A stretch of 64,000 nucleotides of DNA from Rhizobium lentis. Lineage in GTDB: Bacteria; Pseudomonadota; Alphaproteobacteria; Rhizobiales; Rhizobiaceae. The DNA is taken from NCBI RefSeq assembly GCF_017352135.1, contig NZ_CP071456.1, positions 186,001-250,000 of the forward strand, read 5' to 3'. Position 1 is the stretch's first letter; each line of letters opens with the position of its first letter. Below the pieces are notes generated by a model. The model made no database searches, was not told the DNA's origin, and saw only the letters and a program-made list of their open reading frames with translations. Both the position numbers and the translations under genes were made by a program. Positions 35,404-44,568 of this stretch are shown in pieces.

Positions 35404-35841
35404 ATGGCCGGCGATATCGATTACAATCTGGACCGTTTCATCGACGCTCAAAACGGCGTCTACGAGCAGGCGCTTTCGGAGCTGGAGGCCGGACGTAAGA
35501 CATCTCATTGGATGTGGTTCATCTTCCCGCAGATCGCTGGTCTCGGTACCTCGGCGATGGCGGAAAAATATGCCATCCGCTCGGCCGGCGAAGCCGCCGC
35601 CTATCTCGCCCATCCCATTCTCTCAAACCGGCTGCTGCGCTGCATTGAGGCGATGTTATCGGTCGACGGCCGATCGGCGCACGAGATCCTCGGCTCGCCC
35701 GATGACCGCAAGCTGCGCTCATCGATGACTTTGTTCGCGGCGATCAGCGAGCACGGCTCGCCCTTCCACCAGGCGATTGAGCGCTTCTATCAGGGAAAAT
35801 TCGACGAGCGGACGATGGAGATTCTCAACGCCAGGGACTAA
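35404..35841 (+). CDS. DUF1810 family protein
   Basis: A 145-residue soluble helical protein of the DUF1810 family. Diagnostic segments are YNLDRFIDAQNGVYEQALSEL, SHWMWFIFPQIAGLG and the mid-region YLAHPILSNRL. ATG 35404 has AAAGGA upstream. The frame continues back to 35353 without support. The family is widespread but without a settled biochemical role. Its end overlaps the stop of the convergent small gene at 35838 by four bases. Confidence 0.82.
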   Translation: MAGDIDYNLDRFIDAQNGVYEQALSELEAGRKTSHWMWFIFPQIAGLGTSAMAEKYAIRSAGEAAAYLAHPILSNRLLRCIEAMLSVDGRSAHEILGSPDDRKLRSSMTLFAAISEHGSPFHQAIERFYQGKFDERTMEILNARD

Positions 35842-36044
35842 CCCGAAAAGGCTTTAGATCTAGACGTTCCATTCTCCAGTGCGGCGATCTCCTCGGAGAC
35901 CTCACTCAATCGCTGACGAAGGTCGCTATCGGTGCCGTCATCGACCTCTTCCTCGCCGAAACAGTAGCGTGCATCGTGAAGCTCCAGCTTGGCTTCGAGC
36001 TCGGCGCGTTTGGCATATAGGCGCTTGAGATAGACGTAGTTCAT
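35838..36044 (-). CDS. Small predicted coiled-coil protein
   Basis: A 68-residue charged protein, mostly helical with heptad-like patterns (KRLYAKRAELEAKLELHDARY and LRQRLSEVSEEIAALEN). GGAG is about eight bases before ATG 36044. No family recognised. It overlaps the DUF1810 stop by four bases in convergent orientation. Confidence 0.5.
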   Translation of the reverse strand: MNYVYLKRLYAKRAELEAKLELHDARYCFGEEEVDDGTDSDLRQRLSEVSEEIAALENGTSRSKAFSG

Positions 36045-36111
36045 CTCCCGGTCTCCACATCGCCTTCCGGTGATGGAAAAACGGCATGGTGGTGGTAAGG
36101 TTCCCGAGAGA

Positions 36112-36735
36112 TTAGGTGAATGAAGCGATCGCTGCTCTGCAAGCCTTGGCGAAATGACCGCAACAGCCGGCAGCCCCCATCGCCTGGCGACTGACGCGCG
36201 CCCCTTCGAGAAGCAGCGTCAGCGTATCGGCAAGAAGTTCGGCTTCGCGCGCGCCGGCCGCCGAACAGAGCGCGGCGAGGCGATCGCGCTGTTCGGCCTT
36301 GTGCCGCTCGATCATTCCGTGGGCAGGATGGCCTTCCCCCTTGAGTTCGATGGCGGCATTGGCGAGATCGCAGCCAGCGGGCTCGCCGTTCAGACATTGC
36401 GCCCGCATCTCCACCCAGGCATCCAGCTGGGCGCGGGGATCGCCAGGATGAGCAGCATCCAGATCGCGCCAGATGGCGTCCGCCTTTTCGGAAGCGCGAC
36501 GCAGCGTCTCGCAGACGAGCTCGTCCTTCGAACCGAAATGCCGGTAAAGCGTCATCTTGTTGGTCAACGCGGCATCGGCGATGGCATCGACGCCGATGCC
36601 GCGAATGCCGTGCTCGCGGAAAAGCTCCGAGGCGGTCGAGACGATGCGCTCCCGCGGAGGGACGCGATCTTCTGAAACGGCTGCGGAGATTTCATTCGAA
36701 GTTTCTGATTTTTTTGCGGACGAGGTCCTTGACAT
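36112..36735 (-). CDS. TetR-family regulator
   Basis: A 207-residue repressor. The N-terminal helix-turn-helix is at about residues 30-75 (RERIVSTASELFREHGIRGIGVDAIADAALTNKMTLYRHFGSKDELV). The rest is a helical ligand domain. I used ATG 36735; a TTG three bases earlier is possible. Its promoter region contains three palindromes (36743-36780) that also face the small divergent gene at 36862, so autoregulation with control of that gene is likely. Confidence 0.87.
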   Translation of the reverse strand: MSRTSSAKKSETSNEISAAVSEDRVPPRERIVSTASELFREHGIRGIGVDAIADAALTNKMTLYRHFGSKDELVCETLRRASEKADAIWRDLDAAHPGDPRAQLDAWVEMRAQCLNGEPAGCDLANAAIELKGEGHPAHGMIERHKAEQRDRLAALCSAAGAREAELLADTLTLLLEGARVSRQAMGAAGCCGHFAKACRAAIASFT

Positions 36736-36742
36736 CAATGTG

Positions 36743-36780
36743 ACCGATCGGTAACAACTGCATTGTTACTTACCGGTAAC
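36743..36780. promoter_or_regulatory. Cluster of palindromes, probable TetR operators
   Basis: ACCGATCGGT (36743-36752), a 19-bp perfect palindrome with arms GTAACAA/TTGTTAC (36751-36769) and TTACCGGTAA (36770-36779) adjoin or overlap. They start 8 bases upstream of the TetR start codon. Confidence 0.6.
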
Positions 36781-36861
36781 ACCACGGACCGCCAAAGTCA
36801 ATGCCGAGGGCTGGCGGGGAAAGTGGAACACGGGCGACCGCCCACGAAAGGAGGACAAGCC

Positions 36862-37077
36862 ATGAGAAAGACCAGAGACGACCTGACGATATCCGAAGCC
36901 CTTCGCGACCCCCTGATCGCCATGGTGTTGCGCGCCGATGGCGTGAAGCTTGAAGATTTCAAGCAGCTCCTGGAGACGGCCGCCGGCAAACACGAACCGC
37001 GCCCGACGCCCGTCGGCAAGATGATCGGGGCGCTCGCGAGCCGCGCCAATCTGCCCGCTATACCTTGCTTCGGCTGA
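36862..37077 (+). CDS. Small hypothetical protein divergent from TetR gene
   Basis: A 71-residue protein with the sequence LRDPLIAMVLRADGVKLEDFKQLLETAA in its middle; the composition is basic and helical with no signal or membrane span. A strong ribosome binding site (GGAGGA) precedes ATG 36862. It looks like the short rhizobial proteins with an 'ALRDPLI..VLRADG' core that lie beside other small genes. No function known to me. It probably shares control with the TetR gene. Confidence 0.6.
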   Translation: MRKTRDDLTISEALRDPLIAMVLRADGVKLEDFKQLLETAAGKHEPRPTPVGKMIGALASRANLPAIPCFG

Positions 37078-37129
37078 AAAGCCGCCTGAACACCGGGGGA
37101 TCTCTCCCTGCCCCCGACAAGGGCTGTCG

Positions 37130-37657
37130 TCATAAAGAGGCGGCGGCCCTTGCTGCTTGATCGTAGTGGCCAGAAAGCGCTCTGAGCGTTGCCGCCACGG
37201 CCGATGTCGCCGCCGGATCGAGCCCTAGCCCTTTGACCGAATCCACCAGCAGCGCCTCACGCACCGCCCGGTATCTGAGGCAGGTTTGAATACCCTTCTC
37301 GGTGGCGGCAATCAGCTTCTCCTTGCCTGCCCGCGCGCTTTTCACGAGGCCGCGCTTTTCCAGCTTCTTAAGCGCATAAATCACCAGATGCGTATCCTCG
37401 ACGCCGAGTACGCTGCAAAGATCGCCGAGCCGTTTCGGCCGCTGCCGGTGCGCCACCGAATGCAGCACCAGCACGTCGATCGCCGCGCATCCGGGCTCGC
37501 CCGCCCCCGTCATGCAGCGGACCATCCAGCGATCGAAGGCGTTGCCGGCCAGGATGAGGCCGAATTCCAGCTCCGAAAGGGCCGGAAGCGCGCCATCGGC
37601 GAGATGGGCGGAGGAGACGATCGGCCCGATCTCCGGCTGTCGGCGCGCATCTGCCAT
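37130..37657 (-). CDS. MarR-like winged-helix regulator, divergent from oxoprolinase
   Basis: A 175-residue regulator. The winged helix is in the middle (RPKRLGDLCSVLGVEDTHLVIYALKKLEKRGLVKSARAGKEKLIAATEKG), with helices on both sides for dimerisation, as in MarR-type proteins. GGAGGAATTGG precedes ATG 37657, favouring it over ATG 37696. It faces the hydantoinase/oxoprolinase gene across 88 bases that contain a 26-bp imperfect palindrome, so it is the likely local regulator. Confidence 0.82.
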   Translation of the reverse strand: MADARRQPEIGPIVSSAHLADGALPALSELEFGLILAGNAFDRWMVRCMTGAGEPGCAAIDVLVLHSVAHRQRPKRLGDLCSVLGVEDTHLVIYALKKLEKRGLVKSARAGKEKLIAATEKGIQTCLRYRAVREALLVDSVKGLGLDPAATSAVAATLRALSGHYDQAARAAASL

Positions 37658-37689
37658 TCCAATTCCTCCGCGATCAACGTGGTTCAACG

Positions 37690-37715
37690 TTGACATTTTA
37701 TCGATAAATCGTCAA
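37690..37715. promoter_or_regulatory. Probable operator between MarR-like gene and oxoprolinase gene
   Basis: A 12-bp perfect palindrome TTTATCGATAAA (37697-37708) is framed by TTGAC (37690-37694) and GTCAA (37711-37715), which are also symmetric about its centre. It lies between the two divergent start codons. Confidence 0.65.
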
Positions 37716-37745
37716 TAAATTTTCAGTTCAACAGGGGACCGCGCG

Positions 37746-40700
37746 ATGAGCAGACAGTGGGATTTCTGGATCGATCGCGGCGGTACCTTCACTGATATCG
37801 TCGCCCGGCGGCCCGACGGTTCGCTCATCGCCCACAAGCTTCTCTCGGAAAATCCCGAAGCCTATCGCGACCCGGCCGTGTACGGCATTCGCGAACTCCT
37901 CGGCCTGAAGCCTGACGAGGCGATCCCTTCCGAGCTCATCGGCGCCGTGAAGATGGGGACGACGGTCGCCACCAACGCCCTTCTGGAACGCAAGGGTGAT
38001 CCGACCCTGCTCGTAACGACCAAGGGTTTCCGGGACGCGCTGGAGATCGGCTACCAGGCCCGGGCTGATATTTTCGCCAAGAAGATCGTCAAACCGGAGC
38101 TGCTCTATGCCGACGTGATCGAGGCCGACGAGCGCGTGCTGGCCGACGGAACGGTGGAACGGCCGCTCTCCGAAGGCGATCTGCGGCACGCGCTGCAGGC
38201 CGCCTATGCCAGCGGCCTGCGCGCCGTCGCCATCGTTTTCATGCATGCCTACCGCTATCCCCTGCACGAGCAGCAAGCCGCCGTCATCGCGCGCGACATC
38301 GGTTTCACGCAGGTCTCGCCGTCGCATGTCGTCTCCCCGCTGATCAAGCTCGTCGGCCGCGGCGACACTGCCGTCGTCGACGCCTATCTGTCCCCGGTTC
38401 TCCGGCGCTATGTCGATCAGGTCGCTGCCGAGCTCGGCGCCGTGGACGGGAAGGGCCCTAAGCTGATGTTCATGCAGTCATCGGGCGGGCTGACCGACGC
38501 GCATCTCTTCCAGGGGAAGGACGCGATCCTCTCCGGGCCTGCCGGCGGGGTGGTCGGCGCGGTCGAGGTCTCGCGCATCGCCGGGTTCGACAGGATGATC
38601 GGCTTCGACATGGGCGGCACCTCGACCGACGTTTCGCATTATGACGGAGAGCTGGAACGCGCTTTCGAGACCGAAGTCGCCGGCGTGCGCATGCGCGCGC
38701 CGATGATGAAGATCCATACCGTCGCCGCCGGCGGCGGCTCTATTCTGAGCTATGACGGTTCGCGCTTCCGCGTCGGCCCGGAATCGGCCGGCGCCACGCC
38801 CGGCCCGAAATCCTATCGTCGCGGCGGGCCGCTCGCCGTCACCGACGCCAATATCATGACGGGCAAGCTGTTGCCGGAATTCTTCCCTGAAATCTTCGGG
38901 CCGGAGCAGGATCAGCCGCTCGATGCCGAGGCAGTGCGCGCCGCCTTTGCCGAGATGGCGCAGACGATTGGCGGCGGGCGAACCGCGGAAGACGTCGCCG
39001 ACGGCTTTCTCGCCATCGCCGTCGAGAACATGGCCAATGCCATCAAGAAGATCTCCGTCCAGCGCGGCTACGACGTTTCCAATTACGCGCTCACCTGCTT
39101 CGGCGGCGCCGGCGGCCAGCATGCCTGCCTCGTCGCCGACAGCCTCGGCATGAAGACGGTGCTGATCCACCCCTTCTCCGGCATCCTCTCAGCCTATGGC
39201 ATGGGTCTCGCCGATATCCGCGCCACCCGCCAGCGGGCGGTGCTGACGGAACTCTCCGCCGCCTTGACGAGCATCGGCGACGTCAGGGCCGGACTGGAGG
39301 CAGAGGTGCGCGCAGAATTGATGCTGCAGGGCGTCGAAGCGGATGACATGGAGGTCGTCACCCGACTTCACCTGCAATATAAGGGCACCGACACGGCCCT
39401 GCCCGTCGCCTTCGGACCTGAGGAGGAGATTGCGCAAGCTTTTGCCATCGCTCATAAGAAGCAGTTCGGTTTCATTTTCGATGACCGGCCTGTTGTCGTC
39501 GACTCAATTGAAGTCGAGGGCATCGGCGGCGGCGCCGATATCGAAGAGACGGATGTACCGGCGCCAACCTTCGCGCCGGAAGCGCTTCGCACGACCCGCT
39601 TCTATTCCGGCGGAACGTGGCACGAGGCCGGTATTTTCAGACGCGATGCGCTGAAGCCGGGCGCGATCGTCAAAGGCCCTGCCCTGATCATCGAAGCGCA
39701 TCAGACGATCGTCGTCGAGGCCGGCTGGCAGGCGCGGCTTACCGGCCATGACCATATCGTTCTCACCCGCGAGATCGCGCTTTCCCGCAATGCCGCAATC
39801 GGCACCAGTGCCGATCCCGTCATGCTCGAAGTCTTCAACAACCTCTTCATGGCGATCGCCGAGCAGATGGGCGTGACGCTCCAGAACACCGCCCATTCGG
39901 TCAATATCAAGGAGCGGCTCGATTTCTCCTGCGCTGTCTTCGACCGCACCGGCGCGCTCGTCGCCAATGCGCCGCATATGCCGGTGCATCTCGGCTCCAT
40001 GGACCGCTCGGTCGAAACGATCATCCGCCTCAACGAGGGCCGCATTCGTCCAGGCGACGTCTTCGCGCTCAACGCGCCCTATAATGGCGGCACGCATCTG
40101 CCCGACATTACCGTCGTCACGCCCGTTTTCGACGATGCGGGAGAAACCATCCTCTTTTACGTTGCCTCACGCGGTCATCATGCCGATATCGGCGGCAAGG
40201 CGCCGGGTTCGATGACGCCGCGGGCGACGAAGGTCGATGAAGAAGGCGTGCTGATCGATAATTTCCTGCTGGTCGACAAGGGGCGTTTCCGGGAAGCCGA
40301 ATTCGCGGCCATGCTGACAAACCATGCTTATCCCGCCCGCAATCCGGCCCAGAACCTTGCCGACGTGAAGGCGCAGATCGCGGCCAACGAAAAGGGCGTT
40401 TGGGAACTGCGCAAGATGGTCGCCCATTTCGGGCTCGACGTTGTCGAAGCCTATATGGGCCATGTCCAGGACAATGCCGAGGAGAGCGTTCGCCGGGTGA
40501 TCGCCCGCTTGAGCGATAGCGAGTTCACCTACTCCACCGACCAGGGCGCCGTCATCAGGGTGAAGATCACCGTCGACAGACGGGCGCGCGAGGCGACCGT
40601 CGATTTCACCGGCACGAGCGCGCAGCAGCCGACCAATTTCAACGCACCGGAACCGGTGACGCGCGCCGCCGTGCTCTACGTCTTCCGTGTCATGGTCGAA

Positions 40701-41357
40701 CAGCCGATCCCGATGAACGCCGGTTGCCTGCGGCCGATCCGGATCATCGTGCCGGATGGTTCGATGCTGCGTCCGGCCTATCCCGCCGCCGTCGTCGCCG
40801 GCAATGTCGAGACCAGCCAGCATGTAACGAATGCGCTGTTCGGGGCGCTCGGGACGCTTGCGGCGGCCCAGGGCTCGATGAACAACCTGACCTTCGGCAA
40901 CGCCATCTATCAATATTACGAGACGATCTGCTCCGGCGGCCCCGCCGGTCTGCTCAATGACGGCACCGGCTTCAGCGGCGCCGACGGCGTGCATACGCAT
41001 ATGACCAATTCACGGCTGACCGATCCCGAAGTGCTGGAATTCCGCTTTCCCGTCGTACTGGAAGATTTCCATATCCGCCGCGGCTCCGGTGGCAAGGGGC
41101 AATACAGCGCCGGCGGCGGCACCAAACGCACCATCCGTTTTCGGGAAATGATGGATTGCAGCATCCTCTCTTCGCATCGAACGATCCGGCCGTTCGGCCT
41201 CTTCGGCGGGGAAGACGGACAATTGGGGAAAACCGAAGTGCGTCGCGCAGATGGCAGGCTCGAAAGGCTGGAGGGCTGCGACCAGGCAATGCTCGCCGCC
41301 GGCGACGCCGTGATCATCACGACGCCAACCGGCGGTGGCTACGGCAAGCCGCACTGA
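37746..41357 (+). CDS. Fused hydantoinase A/B, 5-oxoprolinase-type ATP-dependent amidohydrolase
   Basis: A 1203-residue cytoplasmic enzyme with HyuA (about residues 1-680) and HyuB (about 690-1200) in one chain, as in 5-oxoprolinases. The ATP-fold start [18 protein letters not shown] and the second phosphate loop [13 protein letters not shown] belong to the actin-like HyuA part. HyuB begins near [28 protein letters not shown] and ends [10 protein letters not shown]. Likely reactions are ATP-driven ring opening of 5-oxoproline or a hydantoin. The fused form favours 5-oxoprolinase. It stands alone under the divergent MarR-like regulator. Confidence 0.88.
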   Translation: MSRQWDFWIDRGGTFTDIVARRPDGSLIAHKLLSENPEAYRDPAVYGIRELLGLKPDEAIPSELIGAVKMGTTVATNALLERKGDPTLLVTTKGFRDALEIGYQARADIFAKKIVKPELLYADVIEADERVLADGTVERPLSEGDLRHALQAAYASGLRAVAIVFMHAYRYPLHEQQAAVIARDIGFTQVSPSHVVSPLIKLVGRGDTAVVDAYLSPVLRRYVDQVAAELGAVDGKGPKLMFMQSSGGLTDAHLFQGKDAILSGPAGGVVGAVEVSRIAGFDRMIGFDMGGTSTDVSHYDGELERAFETEVAGVRMRAPMMKIHTVAAGGGSILSYDGSRFRVGPESAGATPGPKSYRRGGPLAVTDANIMTGKLLPEFFPEIFGPEQDQPLDAEAVRAAFAEMAQTIGGGRTAEDVADGFLAIAVENMANAIKKISVQRGYDVSNYALTCFGGAGGQHACLVADSLGMKTVLIHPFSGILSAYGMGLADIRATRQRAVLTELSAALTSIGDVRAGLEAEVRAELMLQGVEADDMEVVTRLHLQYKGTDTALPVAFGPEEEIAQAFAIAHKKQFGFIFDDRPVVVDSIEVEGIGGGADIEETDVPAPTFAPEALRTTRFYSGGTWHEAGIFRRDALKPGAIVKGPALIIEAHQTIVVEAGWQARLTGHDHIVLTREIALSRNAAIGTSADPVMLEVFNNLFMAIAEQMGVTLQNTAHSVNIKERLDFSCAVFDRTGALVANAPHMPVHLGSMDRSVETIIRLNEGRIRPGDVFALNAPYNGGTHLPDITVVTPVFDDAGETILFYVASRGHHADIGGKAPGSMTPRATKVDEEGVLIDNFLLVDKGRFREAEFAAMLTNHAYPARNPAQNLADVKAQIAANEKGVWELRKMVAHFGLDVVEAYMGHVQDNAEESVRRVIARLSDSEFTYSTDQGAVIRVKITVDRRAREATVDFTGTSAQQPTNFNAPEPVTRAAVLYVFRVMVEQPIPMNAGCLRPIRIIVPDGSMLRPAYPAAVVAGNVETSQHVTNALFGALGTLAAAQGSMNNLTFGNAIYQYYETICSGGPAGLLNDGTGFSGADGVHTHMTNSRLTDPEVLEFRFPVVLEDFHIRRGSGGKGQYSAGGGTKRTIRFREMMDCSILSSHRTIRPFGLFGGEDGQLGKTEVRRADGRLERLEGCDQAMLAAGDAVIITTPTGGGYGKPH

Positions 41358-41445
41358 AACGCGTCGCATCAGACCTCGATCGACGCGCTTCCGCTCCTTG
41401 TCTTCATGCCTTTATCCCGAAACCGCCAATTCCGGGCGACATGCA

Positions 41446-42303
41446 TCAAAGGATCGGCTTGCCGCCGGTGACCGCGATTGTCGTGCCGGAGACATAACTC
41501 GACAAGGGATCGGCCAGCATCACATAAGCCGTGGCAAGCTCGGCCGGCTGGCCCGGCCGTTTCATCGGCACCTGCTTGCCGAAATTGCTGACACTGTCTT
41601 CCGGCAGCGTCGACGGAATAAGCGGCGTCCAGATCGGTCCCGGCGCCACGGCGTTGGCGCGAATGCCCTTCTCGGCCAGAAGCTGGGCCAGACCGGCGGT
41701 GAAATTCTGGATCGCGCCCTTCGTCGTCGCATAGGCGAGCAGCGTCGGGTTTGGATTGTCGGCGTTGATCGAGGCCGTATTGATGATGGCGCTGCCGGGC
41801 TTCATATGGGCAACGGCAGCCTTGGTCAGGTAGAACATCGCGTGAATATTGACCTTGAAGGTGAGCTCCCACTCCTCGTCGCTGATCTCGTCGATGCTCT
41901 TGAAGCTGGCCTGGTGCGCGGCATTATTGACAAGAATGTCGATGCCGCCGAGCTCCTTGACCGCGGTTTCGACGATCTGCCGGCAATGGGCCGGATCCTG
42001 AATGTCGCCACTGATGAGCACAGCCTTGCGGCCGGCCTGCTCGACGAGCCGCTTTGTCTCGTCGGCATCCTCGTCTTCGTCGAGGTAGGAGATCACCAGA
42101 TCGGCACCCTCCCTGGCATAGGCGATCGCTACCGCCCGGCCGATGCCGCTATCGCCGCCGGTGATGATCGCCCGTTTGCCCTTGAGGCGTTCGGATCCGC
42201 GATAGGTTTTTTCGCCATGATCGGGAACCGGATCCATCTGCGCGGTAAAACCCGGCATCGGCTGTTTCTGGGATGGGAACGGGGGTGTTGGGTAATTGGT
42301 CAT
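41446..42303 (-). CDS. Short-chain dehydrogenase/reductase (YhdG/glucose dehydrogenase-like)
   Basis: A 285-residue NAD(P)-dependent oxidoreductase with an N-terminal extension of about 40 residues (QKQPMPGFTAQMDPVPDHGEKTYRG) typical of general-stress SDRs. The cofactor loop is ITGGDSGIGRAVA, the NNA motif is LVNNAAHQ, and the catalytic residues are S (NTASINAD) and YATTK. The first of two adjacent ATGs (42306) is only two bases after AGGAGG; the second (42303) is better spaced. Likely a stress-related dehydrogenase of unknown substrate. Confidence 0.85.
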   Translation of the reverse strand: MTNYPTPPFPSQKQPMPGFTAQMDPVPDHGEKTYRGSERLKGKRAIITGGDSGIGRAVAIAYAREGADLVISYLDEDEDADETKRLVEQAGRKAVLISGDIQDPAHCRQIVETAVKELGGIDILVNNAAHQASFKSIDEISDEEWELTFKVNIHAMFYLTKAAVAHMKPGSAIINTASINADNPNPTLLAYATTKGAIQNFTAGLAQLLAEKGIRANAVAPGPIWTPLIPSTLPEDSVSNFGKQVPMKRPGQPAELATAYVMLADPLSSYVSGTTIAVTGGKPIL

Positions 42304-42391
42304 CATATCCTCCTGGGTTGAGGGGCAAACTCAAGCTGCGGCTTGTTGTTCCAGCGGCATTGCGACCAGGTGGCTTTCCACGCAAAAATGA

Positions 42392-42648
<257 letters not shown>

Positions 42649-42649
<1 letters not shown>

Positions 42650-42850
42650 TGCTTTATATCGACACATCAGTCCATGTCGCCGCATGGACGGTCGAAACCC
42701 GAACAGACGACCCGCCTACTGGTCACACTGGATAAGGGGCTGGCAAAAGCCCTGCAGCATCGTCGGCGCACATCACAGGTTGTTATGAAGTCGGCGATGT
42801 CGCTGGATGCGTGGATTCGTCGTCGCCTAATTTCCTTCACCGACGATTAA
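42649..42850 (+). pseudogene. Truncated, frameshifted VapC-type PIN toxin remnant
   Basis: Starts as a normal PIN toxin, MLYIDTSVHVAAWTVETRT, directly after the antitoxin (TGATG overlap). The reading frame stops at 42735. From 42716 in the +1 frame the sequence LLVTLDKGLAKAL resembles the C-terminal strand of VapC proteins and runs to a stop at 42850. The central PIN body, including the middle acidic residues, is missing, so an internal deletion has destroyed the toxin. Confidence 0.6.
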
Positions 42851-42888
42851 CCTACAAGATGTTGCGATTTGCCACAGCGCCCGCTGTC

Positions 42889-42907
42889 CCATAATAATGT
42901 AATATGG
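42889..42907. promoter_or_regulatory. Candidate IclR operator 3 (autoregulatory)
   Basis: A 19-bp imperfect palindrome, CCATAATAATGTAATATGG (7 of 9 arm positions symmetric), overlaps the first possible ATG of the IclR gene and lies 21 bases before the preferred start. It shares the CCAYAATWATG core with the sites at 17638 and 45878. Confidence 0.5.
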
Positions 42908-42927
42908 TCGCAGTGTTCATGAGGTAC

Positions 42928-43767
42928 ATGGAATTGGACGGAAAGACATTATCCGCAGTTTACTCCGAAGATGAGAGCCTTGCCGGCGACGCCGGTAGCA
43001 AGGGCGCGCGCCGCGCGCGCGTCAGCGGCATCGACCGTGCGCTTCAGGTGATCGATCATCTTTATGAGACAGGATCGCCCGCCGGCGTCTATGCGATCGC
43101 CAAGGCAGTGAAGGCGCCGCTGTCGACCGTTTACGTCATCGTCGACGATCTCGTCGAAAAGAACCTGCTGACGCGCCAGGCGGACGGATCGATCTGGCTC
43201 GGCGCCCGGCTCTACCATTATGGCCTTGCCTATGCCCGGTCGCTGGATTTCATGAGCATCGCCACCCACGAAATGCACGATCTCTGCCGCCAGGCCGGCG
43301 AAACCGTGCAGGTCTGCGGCCGCGACGGCGACTATATGCTGGTGCTTGCCATGGCCGACGGTCCGAGCCACTTCCAGGTGGCGTCGCGCGTCGGCACCCG
43401 CGTGCCGCTCAACTGGACCGCGTCCGGCCGCCTGCTCGTCGGCCACCTGCCCGAAGAGGAGCGCATCGAACTTTTCAGGCGCTGCGCCCGCTCGTCTCCT
43501 ACCGGCCGCGCCGAGATCGATCCACGCACTCTTTCGGAAGCCGCCGGCAAAGCCTTCGAATCGCGTCTGTCGATCCAGGCCGGCGAATCCGATTATGCGG
43601 TTGCCTGCATCGCCTCCCCGATCTGCGATCGCGACGGCCAGTGCGTCGCCACCATTTCCATCGTGCTGCCGGAGCAGAAGGCCTTCTCCGACGAGAACCA
43701 TTATACCGCCCATGTGCGCAGCTCGGCGGAGCGGATCGAAAAGCTGATGGGTTGGCGCAACCGCTGA
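42928..43767 (+). CDS. IclR-family regulator
   Basis: A 279-residue regulator. The winged helix is at about residues 25-90 (GIDRALQVIDHLYETGSPAGVYAIAKAVKAPLSTVYVIVDDLVEKNLL) followed by the IclR effector domain (SIATHEMHDLCRQAGETVQVC to VATISIVLP). ATG 42928 has GAGG five bases upstream; ATG 42904 would add eight residues. The nearest metabolic gene is the amidohydrolase at 44569, whose promoter carries an operator-like sequence resembling one at this gene and another at the transporter operon 25 kb away. I infer that it controls all three. Confidence 0.87.
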   Translation: MELDGKTLSAVYSEDESLAGDAGSKGARRARVSGIDRALQVIDHLYETGSPAGVYAIAKAVKAPLSTVYVIVDDLVEKNLLTRQADGSIWLGARLYHYGLAYARSLDFMSIATHEMHDLCRQAGETVQVCGRDGDYMLVLAMADGPSHFQVASRVGTRVPLNWTASGRLLVGHLPEEERIELFRRCARSSPTGRAEIDPRTLSEAAGKAFESRLSIQAGESDYAVACIASPICDRDGQCVATISIVLPEQKAFSDENHYTAHVRSSAERIEKLMGWRNR

Positions 43768-43852
43768 CACTGGCTCGGACCCTCTAAAGGTTGCCTTTTG
43801 ACTGCATCGCAGCTATATTGACGTCATTGACAGCATTTGGGATGATCTGAAC

Positions 43853-44107
43853 ATGGCCGTTCTGACAGTTCGAAACGTGCCCGATGAAGTGCATCGCGCA
43901 TTGCGTGTCCGGGCGGCGATGCATGGCCGCAGCACCGAGGCGGAAGTTCGCGAAATCCTGGAAAGTGCCGTAAAGCCCGAGCAGCGCATTCGCATGGGGG
44001 ACGCTTTGGCTGAACTCGGTCGGCAATTGGGGCTGACCAATGATGATCTCGAGGTGCTCGATCAGCTGCGCGAAAGGGCGCCGGCGGAGCCCTTGAGGTT
44101 TGAATGA
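43853..44107 (+). CDS. FitA/Arc-like ribbon-helix-helix antitoxin
   Basis: An 84-residue antitoxin. The N-terminal MAVLTVRNVPDEVHRALRVRAAMHGRSTEAEVREILESA is the ribbon-helix-helix DNA-binding domain of the FitA type. The C-terminal part should wrap around the PIN toxin. Its stop overlaps the toxin start by four bases (ATGA). A TGACGTCA palindrome (43819-43826) upstream is a possible operator. Confidence 0.85.
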   Translation: MAVLTVRNVPDEVHRALRVRAAMHGRSTEAEVREILESAVKPEQRIRMGDALAELGRQLGLTNDDLEVLDQLRERAPAEPLRFE

Positions 44108-44544
44108 TCGTACTCGATACGAATGTGCTTTCCGAGACGATGAAACCGACGCCCAGTTCGGCTGTGCGCGCGTGGCTCAATGAGCAAGCCGCGGAAACCC
44201 TCTATTTGTCGAGTGTGACCTTGGCCGAATTGATGTTCGGCATCGGCGCGGACGGTCGACGCAAAGCGGCGCTGACGGAGATGCTTGGCGGCTTACTAGC
44301 ACTCTTTGGGGATCGGGTATTGCCATTCGACGCCGGAGCGGCCCGGCATTATGCCGACCTTGCCGTCAGAGCTAGAATGAACGGCAAAGGCTTCCCGACG
44401 CCGGACGGATATATCGCCGCCATCGCCGCTTCCAAGGGCTTTACTGTCGCGACACGCGATATGGGCCCGTTCGAGGCGGCAGGACTGACTGTCGTAAATC
44501 CCTGGAACCATCGATCATCCGAGGCCTCTCGGGAGAATTTATGA
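44104..44544 (+). CDS. FitB/VapC-type PIN-domain toxin
   Basis: A 146-residue PIN ribonuclease. The acidic site is complete: D5 (IVLDTNVLSE), E42 (TLAELMFG), D101 (TPDGYIAAIA) and D119 (ATRDMGPF). It should be held inactive by the overlapping antitoxin. With a second, ruined TA pair 1.3 kb upstream, this stretch looks like an accessory insertion between the IclR gene and its presumed target. Confidence 0.87.
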   Translation: MIVLDTNVLSETMKPTPSSAVRAWLNEQAAETLYLSSVTLAELMFGIGADGRRKAALTEMLGGLLALFGDRVLPFDAGAARHYADLAVRARMNGKGFPTPDGYIAAIAASKGFTVATRDMGPFEAAGLTVVNPWNHRSSEASRENL

Positions 44545-44568
44545 TCGAACCCCGCCTCGCGGCGGATT

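Noticed and set aside
36763..37077. Longer 104-residue form of the small protein divergent from TetR
   Set aside because: The extension crosses the palindromic operator region and lacks a ribosome binding site, while ATG 36862 has a strong GGAGGA.
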